From NCBI RefSeq assembly GCF_003628445.1, contig NZ_RBZO01000031.1, positions 1 through 44,580 on the forward strand: DNA of 44,580 nucleotides. The letters are read 5' to 3'. The translations under genes and the position numbers were made by a program. The notes below the pieces were generated by a model, which made no database searches, was not told the DNA's origin, and saw nothing but the letters and a program-made list of their open reading frames with translations. Positions 26,508 through 34,691 of the stretch are shown piece after piece (the first letter of the stretch is position 1; every line of letters starts with the position of its first letter). The DNA comes from Oceanobacillus bengalensis (GTDB lineage: Bacteria; Bacillota; Bacilli; Bacillales; Amphibacillaceae).

Positions 26508-27263
26508 TCATGCATGATTCCTCTTATCCAAATAAAATTGGATCGCCTCATCAACAAAATGTAAAACGTCCTCTTTAACTGGATAGAGGTTTAAATCACG
26601 GGATTTTTCTGGTGATTTCCGTATTTCAAAAAATTTAACCTCTAGCTCTTCATTCCCATCAAATAGTTCATTGGATAATTCTAGGGTATCCTCTGCAATA
26701 ATTTGCGCTTCAATGGAATCAGGGGTATCTCCTCGTTCTATACATAATTCAATTCTTTTAATGATGTTAATCCAATGTCGAATTTGTGGGTTATCTATTT
26801 CCATCTTAGGTAGTTTCTTCTTCAAGGTTACCTGCTCCTGTTGGTCAAAGTATTCATTCCACTTCATATCTTTATCATTCTTTTTCTGAGCTTCTAGTAT
26901 TAGTGGAATCAATTGTTCCCAATTTAAATCTCCTTCCATATTAATAATATTTAAGATAGTATTCGTAGATTTTATAGAGTTATTAAGGTCTTCCATTTTC
27001 TGTTGTAGGGACTTTTTATGGGCATGAAGTAATTGTTCAATGGTGATTTTCGAAAGGATTTTTCCAATGTCATTAAGCGATAAATTTAGCATTTTTAATA
27101 TCGTTATCTTTTGTAAGGTTAATAAGTCTTCATCATTGTAAAGCCTTTTACCATATTCATCCTTCTCACTTGGTGTCATTAATCCAATTTGATCATAATA
27201 TCTTAATGCTCGAACAGAAATAGTCAACTTCTTTGCTACTTCACCAGTAGAATAAAATTTCAT
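26508..27263 (-). CDS. MerR-family transcriptional regulator
   Basis: The 251 residues open with a MerR winged helix (FYSTGEVAKKLTISVRALRYYDQ, then GLMTPSEKDEYGKRLY) and the linker helix seen in multidrug sensors (LLTLQKITILKMLNLSLNDIG). The C-terminal ~150 residues are helical and resemble TipAS-like ligand domains (inferred). GGGGGG lies before the ATG. It is divergent from a CPBP-protease gene, sharing a 90-nt region with a GTTACGTAAC palindrome, so it probably controls that gene and itself. Confidence 0.88.
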   Translation of the reverse strand: MKFYSTGEVAKKLTISVRALRYYDQIGLMTPSEKDEYGKRLYNDEDLLTLQKITILKMLNLSLNDIGKILSKITIEQLLHAHKKSLQQKMEDLNNSIKSTNTILNIINMEGDLNWEQLIPLILEAQKKNDKDMKWNEYFDQQEQVTLKKKLPKMEIDNPQIRHWINIIKRIELCIERGDTPDSIEAQIIAEDTLELSNELFDGNEELEVKFFEIRKSPEKSRDLNLYPVKEDVLHFVDEAIQFYLDKRNHA

Positions 27264-27285
27264 AAAAATCCCCCCTAAAAAGTAC

Positions 27286-27314
27286 TTGCAGGTTACGTAA
27301 CGTCATCTTATAAA
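27286..27314 (+). promoter_or_regulatory. MerR-type promoter/operator for the CPBP gene
   Basis: TTGCAG (27286-27291), 17 nt, TATAAA (27309-27314); with TAAACT the spacing would be 19 nt, the MerR-type length. The spacer holds the perfect palindrome GTTACGTAAC (27292-27301), placed as expected for a MerR dimer. Confidence 0.6.
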
Positions 27315-27350
27315 CTAAATATAGCATAAAAGAAGGGGAAGGGATTAGGA

Positions 27351-28049
27351 ATGAATAAAAACTTTTTTAACCGAAGTCCGTGGTCATGGAAAGAGTTAAC
27401 ATTACTCTTAGTATTGGTGTTGGTGCTTGTTCCTTTTTTTATAGAATATTTACTGCTGCAAGCCTTAACTGACGCCTTTCAAAATGATTTGTATTCAGGG
27501 ACATTAGTTGGGTTTATCATGTCCATCATTTTTACACTAGGGTTGTACTTTATCGCGATTAAGCCGAAAAAGTTATCTTGGAAGGAAGTAGGTTTACAGC
27601 GATTCCCGAAATCCTATTGGGGACCAATAATTGGATGGACAGTTGTTCTAATAATCGTTGCCATTATCGTCTCTTATGTGATGGAATGGGTATTTCAAAT
27701 TGGGGTTGACAACAGTAAAACAGAGAGCTTACAAACAAGATTAACTTTTATCAACTTTATTATTGCATTCGTCTCAGCTGCTATTATTTCACCAATCTAC
27801 GAGGAAATTTTTTATCGAGGGTTTCTTTATCGTTGGTTTAGAACAAAGTATGGGCTTTTCACAGGAATGTTCGTTAGTTCCTTCATTTTTATGATCGTTC
27901 ACATCCCAACATTTAATACGTTACCATACACTTTTTTATCTGGACTCATTTTTGCCTGGACCTATGAAAAAACAAACTCTATTTATCCAGCAATGATTAT
28001 TCATGCATTATTTAATGGACTTTCCATTATTTTAACAGCAACATTGTGA
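27351..28049 (+). CDS. CPBP-family intramembrane glutamic protease
   Basis: The 232-residue multi-pass protein has the CPBP motifs EEIFYRGFLYRWF (EExxxR) near residue 148, FIMIVHIPTF (FxxxH) near 181, and HALFNG (HxxxN) near 221. It differs from the ydiL product in the same window. The role is unknown; such proteases often give bacteriocin immunity or act in regulated proteolysis. It sits opposite a multidrug-type MerR gene, suggesting induction by a toxic or membrane-active compound. Confidence 0.88.
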   Translation: MNKNFFNRSPWSWKELTLLLVLVLVLVPFFIEYLLLQALTDAFQNDLYSGTLVGFIMSIIFTLGLYFIAIKPKKLSWKEVGLQRFPKSYWGPIIGWTVVLIIVAIIVSYVMEWVFQIGVDNSKTESLQTRLTFINFIIAFVSAAIISPIYEEIFYRGFLYRWFRTKYGLFTGMFVSSFIFMIVHIPTFNTLPYTFLSGLIFAWTYEKTNSIYPAMIIHALFNGLSIILTATL

Positions 28050-28137
28050 TCTTTCTTTAATAAATAGACTGAGAAAGCCTCTCTTTTAGTTATCGTGTTT
28101 ATTCGATGCCCGAGTGCTATCAACCAAATAAAAAAGA

Positions 28138-28196
28138 GCTGTCTGCAAAAGTGTTATCTATTTCAACCTTTGTGGACAGCTTTTTGCTATTGGGCA
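28138..28196 (+). terminator. terminator after the CPBP gene
   Basis: AGCTGTCTGCAAA pairs with TTTGTGGACAGCT (28138-28191, one mismatch) and is followed by TTTTTG. It lies ~90 nt past the stop. Confidence 0.6.
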
Positions 28197-28285
28197 AGCA
28201 TTATTTTCTTAACGATTAAAAACACTGATTTTTTATTTTCATTCATTTTTCCATTTACATAATTCAAATACTCCCTATAGAAAAG

Positions 28286-28326
28286 TCAAAAACACTGCAG
28301 TATATGCAATGTGTTTTTGATTTTTG
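28286..28326 (+). terminator. second hairpin terminator in the 28050-28629 gap
   Basis: A 10-bp stem TCAAAAACAC/GTGTTTTTGA plus an inner TGCA/TGCA pairing is followed by TTTTT. No gene is seen in this 580-nt gap; from 28330 to 28610 there is only AT-rich DNA. Confidence 0.6.
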
Positions 28327-28629
28327 CTCTTTTGACAAATTCTTTTGCTTTACGTATCTTTTACTTAAATACATGTAATTTCCTCTTTTTTTGCTGCATG
28401 TACTTAAAACCCTTAAATTATTGAATGACGCCCCCTTGTATTTGAATAACTACTTAATTGAACTTTGAATTAGCTCACCTTTTTACCCTTTTTCCATTCA
28501 CCCTATTTTAACAAGAACTATTTAATAAAAATCTAGCTTGAAAGGAGTGATAAAATTATTTGAACTAATTATCTGTCACTATGTATATCATTTCTGGTAA
28601 ATAGATTTGAATTTGAAGGAGGATATTTA

Positions 28630-28959
28630 ATGGGTCACGATATTTCAGGATACAATAAAGCTGGGGAAGCAATTGCTTATGCACGTTTTAGCATGGGGAA
28701 TTATAATGCTACTATACTGTACAGTTTACTTGATGCAAATGATTTCAATGCGGGTGTTAGTGGGTCAGGCAACATTTCTACTTTCTCGATACAACAAATG
28801 GAAAAGGCACTGAATGATTACAAACAATTATATGATAATGGTAATTCACTGTCAGAAAGTGATTTCTTAATGTCGGATCTTAAACAAATATTAGATTTCT
28901 TACAAAACTGTTTAGAAATAGCAAATAAAGAAGGTAGTGTGAAAGTGTTTTTTGGCTAA
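28630..28959 (+). CDS. conserved-looking hypothetical protein, 109 residues
   Basis: I do not recognise this family. The protein is 109 residues with no signal peptide or membrane helix. It starts GHDISGYNKAGEAIAYARFS, has a Gly/Ser-rich turn GVSGSGN near residue 43, a helical middle (IQQMEKALNDYKQLY), and ends VKVFFG. GAAGGAGG before the ATG and coding-like composition support a real gene. It stands alone between terminators in an accessory stretch. Confidence 0.65.
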   Translation: MGHDISGYNKAGEAIAYARFSMGNYNATILYSLLDANDFNAGVSGSGNISTFSIQQMEKALNDYKQLYDNGNSLSESDFLMSDLKQILDFLQNCLEIANKEGSVKVFFG

Positions 28960-29023
28960 GGCCGCATAGAACAATTTATGCAGTATACTCCCAGCCATTA
29001 AAAATAATAATTAGTTAGAAATA

Positions 29024-29078
29024 GGGTGTCAGACTCCCACGGTTGTATAGTTTTAAAGTATGGGGGACTGACACCTTT
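29024..29078. terminator. long hairpin (GGTGTCAG type) between the hypothetical gene and aspA
   Basis: GGTGTCAGACTCCCA pairs with TGGGGGACTGACACC (one bulge each side) around a 20-nt loop, then TTTTG. It can end transcription from both sides. GGTGTCAG...CTGACACC hairpins are, from memory, frequent dispersed repeats in Bacillaceae genomes. Confidence 0.65.
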
Positions 29079-29092
29079 TGCTGAATTATTAA

Positions 29093-30550
29093 CTAAATAG
29101 TTACTAATTCCTTTTCTTTACGTTTTTTATCTAAGAGCTCTTTTCCCGCAATACCTGGATGTGTCATTTCGAATGGTTGTAGAATTGTATCAAGCTCTTT
29201 AGCTGTTAGTACACCTTTTTCAAGTACGATTTCACGTACTGGACGATTCGTACGGATTGCTTCATCTGCAATCATTGCAGCTGTTTCATAGCCAACATGT
29301 GGGTTAATTGCAGTAACAATACCAACACTATTATTTACATAATCATTCATTTTATTATTATTAGCTGTAATGCCGCTTAAGCAATATTCACGGAACACAG
29401 TAAATACATTAGTCATAACCTTTATGGACTGCAGTAAGTTGAATACAATAACTGGCTCCATTACATTTAATTCAAACTGGCCTGCTTCACAAGCTAAAGT
29501 AATCGTTAAATCATTTCCTGTTACTTGGAAAGCACTTTGATTTAATACTTCTGCCATTACTGGATTTACTTTGCCTGGCATAATAGATGATCCTGGCTGA
29601 CGTGCAGGTAAATTAATTTCTCCAAAGCCGGAGCGTGGACCGGACGCCATCATGCGTAAGTCATTCGCCACCTTTGACATATTAACCATGCAGTTTTTTA
29701 ATGAAGACGATACTTCAATATAGCAATCTGTATTTTGTGTGCCATCTACTAGATTTTCTACGGCTTTGATTGGTTGTCCACTGTACTGCGTGAGGTAGTT
29801 GACAACTTTCTCCATATAATCTGGATCAGCATTCAAGCCTGTTCCGACTGCTGTTGCACCCATATTCACTTCATATAGATTTTCACGCGTTCTACTGATG
29901 CGTTTTATATCTCTTTGAAGCACTCGTGCGTAGGCTGCGAATTCTTGCCCCAACCTGATTGGAACCGCATCCTGCAGGTGAGTACGTCCCATTTTGATAA
30001 TTCCATCAAACTCTTCTGCTTTCTTTAGAAACGCAGCATGCAAGTCTTCCATTACAACCAGTAATTGGTCTAATCTTGTTAGTGTTGAAAGATGAATGGC
30101 TGTTGGGAAGGCATCATTGGTGGATTGAGCCATATTCACATGTGAGTTTGGACTTATTAATCTATAATTACCCTTTTGGTCACCAATTAATTCTAATGCG
30201 CGGTTTGCAATTACTTCATTTGTATTCATATTAATTGATGTTCCAGCTCCGCCTTGGATTGGGTCAACAATGAATTGGTCATGCCATTTACCTTCTATAA
30301 TTTCATTTGCAGCGTTTACAATTCCATCAGCAATTTGTTCATCTAATTGTCCAACGGCACTGTTAGCTAGTGCTGCACTTTTTTTAACGATTGCCATTGC
30401 TCTAATTAAAGCCTCATCAATGCGATAACCTGTTATTGGGAAATTCTCTATAGCTCTCATTGTTTGAATTCCATAATAAGCATCTATTGGTACTTCTTTT
30501 TCTCCTAAAAAATCCTTTTCTACACGGAAATGGCATTGTTTATTATTCAT
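29093..30550 (-). CDS. aspA: Aspartate ammonia-lyase (aspartase)
   Basis: The enzyme deaminates L-aspartate to fumarate and ammonia. The 485 residues belong to the aspartase/fumarase superfamily. The active-site loop GSSIMPGKVNP near residue 328, GGAGTSINMNTNEV near 106, and MGRTHLQDAVPIRLGQEF are all visible. VMAEVLNQSAFQVTGND and the ELNVMEP segment favour aspartase over class II fumarase. The ATG at 30550 (after GGGAGAG) was preferred to an upstream start at 30625 because the upstream 25 codons are outside the family. It is monocistronic. Confidence 0.9.
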   Translation of the reverse strand: MNNKQCHFRVEKDFLGEKEVPIDAYYGIQTMRAIENFPITGYRIDEALIRAMAIVKKSAALANSAVGQLDEQIADGIVNAANEIIEGKWHDQFIVDPIQGGAGTSINMNTNEVIANRALELIGDQKGNYRLISPNSHVNMAQSTNDAFPTAIHLSTLTRLDQLLVVMEDLHAAFLKKAEEFDGIIKMGRTHLQDAVPIRLGQEFAAYARVLQRDIKRISRTRENLYEVNMGATAVGTGLNADPDYMEKVVNYLTQYSGQPIKAVENLVDGTQNTDCYIEVSSSLKNCMVNMSKVANDLRMMASGPRSGFGEINLPARQPGSSIMPGKVNPVMAEVLNQSAFQVTGNDLTITLACEAGQFELNVMEPVIVFNLLQSIKVMTNVFTVFREYCLSGITANNNKMNDYVNNSVGIVTAINPHVGYETAAMIADEAIRTNRPVREIVLEKGVLTAKELDTILQPFEMTHPGIAGKELLDKKRKEKELVTI

Positions 30551-30596
30551 AAGAGGTACTCTCCCTTGTTGTAATTTTGATAGATAAAAATACATA

Positions 30597-30633
30597 GTAG
30601 TACGATTTACAGTATTAACTATCATTGTACTAC
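30597..30633. promoter_or_regulatory. inverted repeat upstream of aspA
   Basis: GTAGTAC (30597-30603) and GTACTAC (30627-30633) are exact inverted copies 23 nt apart, about 50-85 nt before the aspA start. They could be a repressor site; the regulator is unknown. The remainder to 30720 shows nothing. Confidence 0.35.
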
Positions 30634-30774
30634 TTTTGCATGTTATTACTAGATGAAATTCGTAAATATGAAAAATATTATCCTTTAAATAATTAGGTAA
30701 ACATTAGTAGGTAGGAATATTTCTGTACAATGGTGAGGGGTTATACTAAAATTGTATATAGCATAAAAAATAGC

Positions 30775-30965
30775 CAGACAAATAGGTTTCTTAAATGATT
30801 TTTATAAGATTTATTTAAGATGAAAAGGGAAGTTGGTGTAATTCCAACACGGTCCCGCCACTGTAAGCGATGAGGAAGGTTAAAATTATCCACTGTGTAA
30901 ACTACATGGGAAGGGTTAACCAACTATTGAATCGTAAGTCAGGAGACCTGCCTATTTGGTTTTAA
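30775..30965 (+). ncRNA. Cobalamin (AdoCbl) riboswitch
   Basis: The conserved core is clear: GAAGTTGGTGTAATTCCAACACGGTCCCGCCACTGTAAGCG in two blocks (30830-30869), GGGAAGGGTT (30908-30917), and the B12 box AAGTCAGGAGACCTGCC (30936-30952). The outer P1 stem is CAAATAGG (30779-30786) with CCTATTTGG (30951-30959). It senses adenosylcobalamin and turns off the btu/cob operon that starts 170 nt downstream. Edges are approximate. Confidence 0.95.
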
Positions 30966-31073
30966 ACTCCTCGAGGAAAGGAATGTTTAAAGTACATTTA
31001 AGCGGTCAGAGTATTTGGGATTCTAAATGCTTCATTGATACTTACTGAAGATATAAATGTACCTTATCCTTTT

Positions 31074-31104
31074 ACGCCCTTTCTCATGGAAATGGCGTTT
31101 TTTT
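31074..31104 (+). terminator. riboswitch expression-platform terminator
   Basis: ACGCC-C-TTTCT and GGAAA-T-GGCGT form a hairpin followed by seven T residues, ~30 nt before btuF. Upstream, GTACATTT (30992-30999) and AAATGTAC (31055-31062) are complementary and may form an alternative structure. This points to transcriptional attenuation by cobalamin. Confidence 0.75.
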
Positions 31105-31133
31105 ATTGCAAAGAAATAATAGGAGGAGAAGGA

Positions 31134-32153
31134 ATGAACAGTAATTTTTTTAAAAAGTGGGGGCTTATAGGTTTTGTTCTGTTGTTGAGTATCGCAGTTT
31201 TAGTGGGTTGTGGTACACAAGAACAGGAAGAGACACAAAATGAGGCAAATGTATCTGAAGAAGTTGAAACAAATGATAATAAAGACGAGGAAACACAAGA
31301 AACAGCAGAAGAATTGTTTCCAATAACCTTTACAGATGACGTTGGACGCGAGGTAACAATTGAAACGGAACCAGAAAGCATTGTCTCGATTCAAGCGAGT
31401 ACAACAGAAATTTTATTTGCACTTGGATTAGGAGATAAAATTATTGGAGTATCTGACTATGATAATTATCCAGAGGAAGCTTTAGAAATTCAAAAAGTTG
31501 GAGCACAGGATATGAATGTGGAACTTATCTTAACGCTTTTACCAGATGTCGTATTTGTAACGGACTATCACTACGGCAATCACGAGGATGTGCTAAACCA
31601 ATATGAAGAAGCTGGTATGGAGGTTGTCGTAACTGGAAGTGCTGAATCATTTGACGATGCATATAGTGGAATGGAAATGATTGCTACTGCGACAGGAGCA
31701 CAAGAAGAAGCAGATGCACTTATAGCTGATATGAAGGAACGTCATGAAGCAATTAAAGAAAAGGCAAAAGCAATAACGGATAAGAAAAAGGTTTGGGTGG
31801 AAGTAGCACCATCTCCGGATATTTTTACAACAGGGACAAATACATTTATGCATGAGATGCTTGAGTCCATCCAGGCCATAAATGCTGCAGAAGATGTAGA
31901 AGGATGGGCGAAATTCACTGAAGAGGAAGCTGTCAATTTGAACCCAGATGTTATTATTACGACATACGGATTTTATATAGATGACCCAGAAAATGAAGTG
32001 TATTCACGTGATGGTTGGAAGGAAGTTCCTGCCGTTAAGAACGAGCAAGTATTTGATGTTAATAACGATACAGTGACAAGACCAGGCCCTCGTTTAATTG
32101 AAGGGGTGGAGACACTTGCAGAGCTCATTTATCCAGAAGTATTTGGCGAATAA
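31134..32153 (+). CDS. btuF: Corrinoid ABC transporter substrate-binding lipoprotein BtuF
   Basis: This is the extracellular receptor that captures cobalamin or cobinamide. The 339 residues start with a lipoprotein signal (LVGCG lipobox, Cys at about residue 24), then an acidic linker. The PBP-III fold (FepB/BtuF) has the motifs TDDVGREVTIETEPESIVSIQ and VELILTLLPDVVFV, with a long central helix (EADALIADMKERHEAI). AGGAGGAG precedes the ATG. It is the first gene after the riboswitch. Ligand choice is inferred from context, since the family includes iron-siderophore binders. Confidence 0.9.
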   Translation: MNSNFFKKWGLIGFVLLLSIAVLVGCGTQEQEETQNEANVSEEVETNDNKDEETQETAEELFPITFTDDVGREVTIETEPESIVSIQASTTEILFALGLGDKIIGVSDYDNYPEEALEIQKVGAQDMNVELILTLLPDVVFVTDYHYGNHEDVLNQYEEAGMEVVVTGSAESFDDAYSGMEMIATATGAQEEADALIADMKERHEAIKEKAKAITDKKKVWVEVAPSPDIFTTGTNTFMHEMLESIQAINAAEDVEGWAKFTEEEAVNLNPDVIITTYGFYIDDPENEVYSRDGWKEVPAVKNEQVFDVNNDTVTRPGPRLIEGVETLAELIYPEVFGE

Positions 32154-33183
32154 AGTATTTTGGTTGTATCTATTTGCAGGAGGGATTGTACTAGGTACAA
32201 TCCTTCTCGGTTTATTGGAAAGTAGTGTGCACATTCCAATTCCCACCATTTTACATATTGTATTTGAAAATTCACTTGGAATAGGGTGGCTTAGTGATGT
32301 TCCTAAAAATGTAGAGATGATTATATGGAACATTCGGCTTCCAAGAGTTTTACTTGCACTTTGTGTTGGAGCATCCCTAGCATTAGCTGGTGCTGCCTTC
32401 CAAGGACTTTTGAGAAACCCATTAGCTGACCCTTATACGATTGGCGTTTCTTCAGGGTCTGCTTTAGGGGCAGTATTTGTCATATTTTTCCAAGTGACGA
32501 TTGTGGGATTAGGAAGCTATACACTTCCTGTCGTTGCTATCGTAAGTGGTTTAATCACATTATTCATTGTCTTTGGTTTAGTTCGATTAAGTAGCAGAAG
32601 TTTGGCCATTGAAACGATTATATTGGCAGGAATTATTGTCAGTGCTTTTATTGGGGCGCTTACGTCATTAATTATTTCGCTAGGTGATCAAGATGCCATG
32701 ACCCAAATTATTTATTGGCTATATGGTAGTGTGGCGATGAGAGGCTGGAGTCATGTGCAACTTATTATCCCTTTTATGATAGTCGGAGCCTTGATTCTTT
32801 TCGTGCACTATCGCGAATTAAATGCCTTAGCGTTAGGTGAGGAAGCAGCTGACCATATAGGAGTAAATGTAAAAAGAGGAAAGCTATTCATCTTAATTGG
32901 TGCTTCCTTATTAACGGGTGCTGCTGTAGCGGTTTCTGGAACGATTGGATTTGTTGGATTAGTGATCCCTCATCTTGTTCGTTTAGTGACAGGTCCTAAT
33001 CACAAGCATGTTTTGCCATTATCGATGTTAATAGGTGGAGCCTTTCTCATTTTAGCGGATCTCCTTTCGAGGACAGTCGTTGCACCAAGTGAGCTTCCTC
33101 TCGGTGTCATTACAGGACTAATCGGTGCGCCGATTTTTGCGATATTACTCGTTAAAGAGCGAATCAGTGGAAGGGGGGACTAG
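32116..33183 (+). CDS. btuC: Corrinoid ABC transporter permease BtuC
   Basis: This is a FecCD-family permease with about ten membrane helices. The 355 residues include IRLPRVLLALCVGASLALAG (about 70-89), GLLRNPLADPYTIGVSSGSALGA, and GTIGFVGLVIPHLVRL near the C-terminus, all signature segments. The start is uncertain: TTG 32098 has no ribosome site, TTG 32116 has GGGGTGGAG just upstream (chosen), and TTG 32143 is also possible. All overlap the end of btuF by 11-56 nt, implying coupled translation. Confidence 0.9.
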   Translation: MQSSFIQKYLANKVFWLYLFAGGIVLGTILLGLLESSVHIPIPTILHIVFENSLGIGWLSDVPKNVEMIIWNIRLPRVLLALCVGASLALAGAAFQGLLRNPLADPYTIGVSSGSALGAVFVIFFQVTIVGLGSYTLPVVAIVSGLITLFIVFGLVRLSSRSLAIETIILAGIIVSAFIGALTSLIISLGDQDAMTQIIYWLYGSVAMRGWSHVQLIIPFMIVGALILFVHYRELNALALGEEAADHIGVNVKRGKLFILIGASLLTGAAVAVSGTIGFVGLVIPHLVRLVTGPNHKHVLPLSMLIGGAFLILADLLSRTVVAPSELPLGVITGLIGAPIFAILLVKERISGRGD

Positions 33184-33184
33184 A

Positions 33185-34654
33185 GTGATAAAAATAGAAA
33201 ATCTGGTTGGTGGATATAAAAATACTCCCATTATTAAAGGAATGGATTTGGAGATAGAACAAGGGGAGTTCTTTGCATTACTTGGACCAAATGGGAGTGG
33301 TAAAACAACCCTATTTAAACTAATTACAGGACAGCTACCAATCAGGGAGGGAAAAATTATCCTTTCTGGAAAAGAAATTTCCTCCTATTCAAAGCTCGAA
33401 AAGGCAAAAAAAGTATCCGTCCTAACCCAAGAAATCCAGGTTTCCTTTGATTATACGGTTGAAGAGATTATTAGTCTTGGGCGTTACCCTCATCAAAAGG
33501 GAATGTTAAAGCAACTATCCATAGCAGATCAAAAAATGATGTCAGATGTCATGGAGAAAACGAAAATAAGCCATTATCGATATACCCCTTTTCGGATGAT
33601 TAGCGGAGGTGAAAAGCAACGGGTTTTATTAGCAAAGGCTTTGGCACAGGAGCCAGAAATTCTACTTTTAGATGAGCCGACCAATCATTTGGATATTAAT
33701 CATACGTTTCAGATCCTTGATTTATTAAAAGAACAGCAACAGGAAACAGGACTAACGGTTTTAGCGATATTACATGATTTAAATATTGCTTCCCTTTATG
33801 CAGATCGGATTGGTTTACTTGAAAAAGGCAAATTGTTAGAAGTCGGCGGTGTCGATGTATTACGGAAAGAAGAACAGTTAAAAAAGGTATATGAGGTCGA
33901 AGTAAAATCACAATCCCATCCAGTAGTACCAAAACCACAGATTCTCATGACACCAGGACATGTGATAACGGATAACCCTTTCGACTTCAACAAGTCCTAT
34001 AAAATCGTGAAAAATAGCACGTATATTCATGTTCAATTTTTTCAAGCGTTACGAACAATCTCAAATGGAGTAATTGGAGAAGGGATACAGTGGGCAAAAC
34101 ACTTTTGTAATTTCCATGTGGATAAACACTATGATTGCTCTAATCCGAAAAAGGATTTGCAAGAGAAGATGAATACGTACGACATTCCATATGAACAGGC
34201 AGTAGGAATGATGACTGCGGTTAATTTGGAGGATATGGTGATGGAAACGAAAGAAATTGAAGGAATTCCCATGATGGTCATTGTAACAGCTGGAATTGGT
34301 AATGCTGTCGATATCACAAATGAATATGCAGTACATCCAAGTAGCCAGATTGGTACGATTAACACGATGTTGTTTATAGATGCCCATTTTACAGATGGGG
34401 CTCTTGTTAATGGCTACATGTCCGCAACCGAGGCAAAGGTAAAGGTATTACAAGACCTTCAAATTAAAGATCCTGAATCAGATACAATCGCAACTGGAAC
34501 ATCAACAGACGCGCTCCTTCTTGGCCTTACACAGCAAGGAGAAGTAACCCCTTATGCTGGATCAGGAACTGTTATGGGCAAAGGGATTGGTCAGTTGGTA
34601 TATCACGCAACAATGAAAGCGGTAAAGAAGTATTTGAAACGAGTTCAAAGGTAA
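33185..34654 (+). CDS. BtuD-CbiZ fusion: corrinoid ABC ATPase + adenosylcobinamide amidohydrolase
   Basis: The 489-residue protein joins two activities. Residues 1-~250 are a FecE/BtuD ATPase: GPNGSGKTT near 34, ISGGEKQRVLLAKAL, and LLLDEPTNHLDI. From ~285 on is a CbiZ domain: GMMTAVNLEDMV, VTAGIGNAVD, DGALVNGYMSATEAKVKVL, and TGTSTDALLLG. CbiZ cleaves the aminopropanol arm of adenosylcobinamide to give cobyric acid. The start is GTG at 33185, after GGGGGGA; an upstream TTG reading is not supported. The fusion ties import to remodelling. From memory, the B. subtilis yvrA product has a similar extension. Confidence 0.9.
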   Translation: MIKIENLVGGYKNTPIIKGMDLEIEQGEFFALLGPNGSGKTTLFKLITGQLPIREGKIILSGKEISSYSKLEKAKKVSVLTQEIQVSFDYTVEEIISLGRYPHQKGMLKQLSIADQKMMSDVMEKTKISHYRYTPFRMISGGEKQRVLLAKALAQEPEILLLDEPTNHLDINHTFQILDLLKEQQQETGLTVLAILHDLNIASLYADRIGLLEKGKLLEVGGVDVLRKEEQLKKVYEVEVKSQSHPVVPKPQILMTPGHVITDNPFDFNKSYKIVKNSTYIHVQFFQALRTISNGVIGEGIQWAKHFCNFHVDKHYDCSNPKKDLQEKMNTYDIPYEQAVGMMTAVNLEDMVMETKEIEGIPMMVIVTAGIGNAVDITNEYAVHPSSQIGTINTMLFIDAHFTDGALVNGYMSATEAKVKVLQDLQIKDPESDTIATGTSTDALLLGLTQQGEVTPYAGSGTVMGKGIGQLVYHATMKAVKKYLKRVQR

Positions 34655-34691
34655 AAGGTCCTTTTAGTTTAATAGGGAGGGGGAGATTATT

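Noticed and set aside
29093-30550. Class II fumarase
   Set aside because: The superfamily motif fits both, but the residues after it (VMAEVLNQ...TGND) and ELNVMEP are of the aspartase type.
31134-33183. Iron-siderophore (Fhu/Fec) transporter instead of a corrinoid transporter
   Set aside because: The folds are shared, but the cobalamin riboswitch directly upstream and the CbiZ fusion downstream decide for corrinoids.
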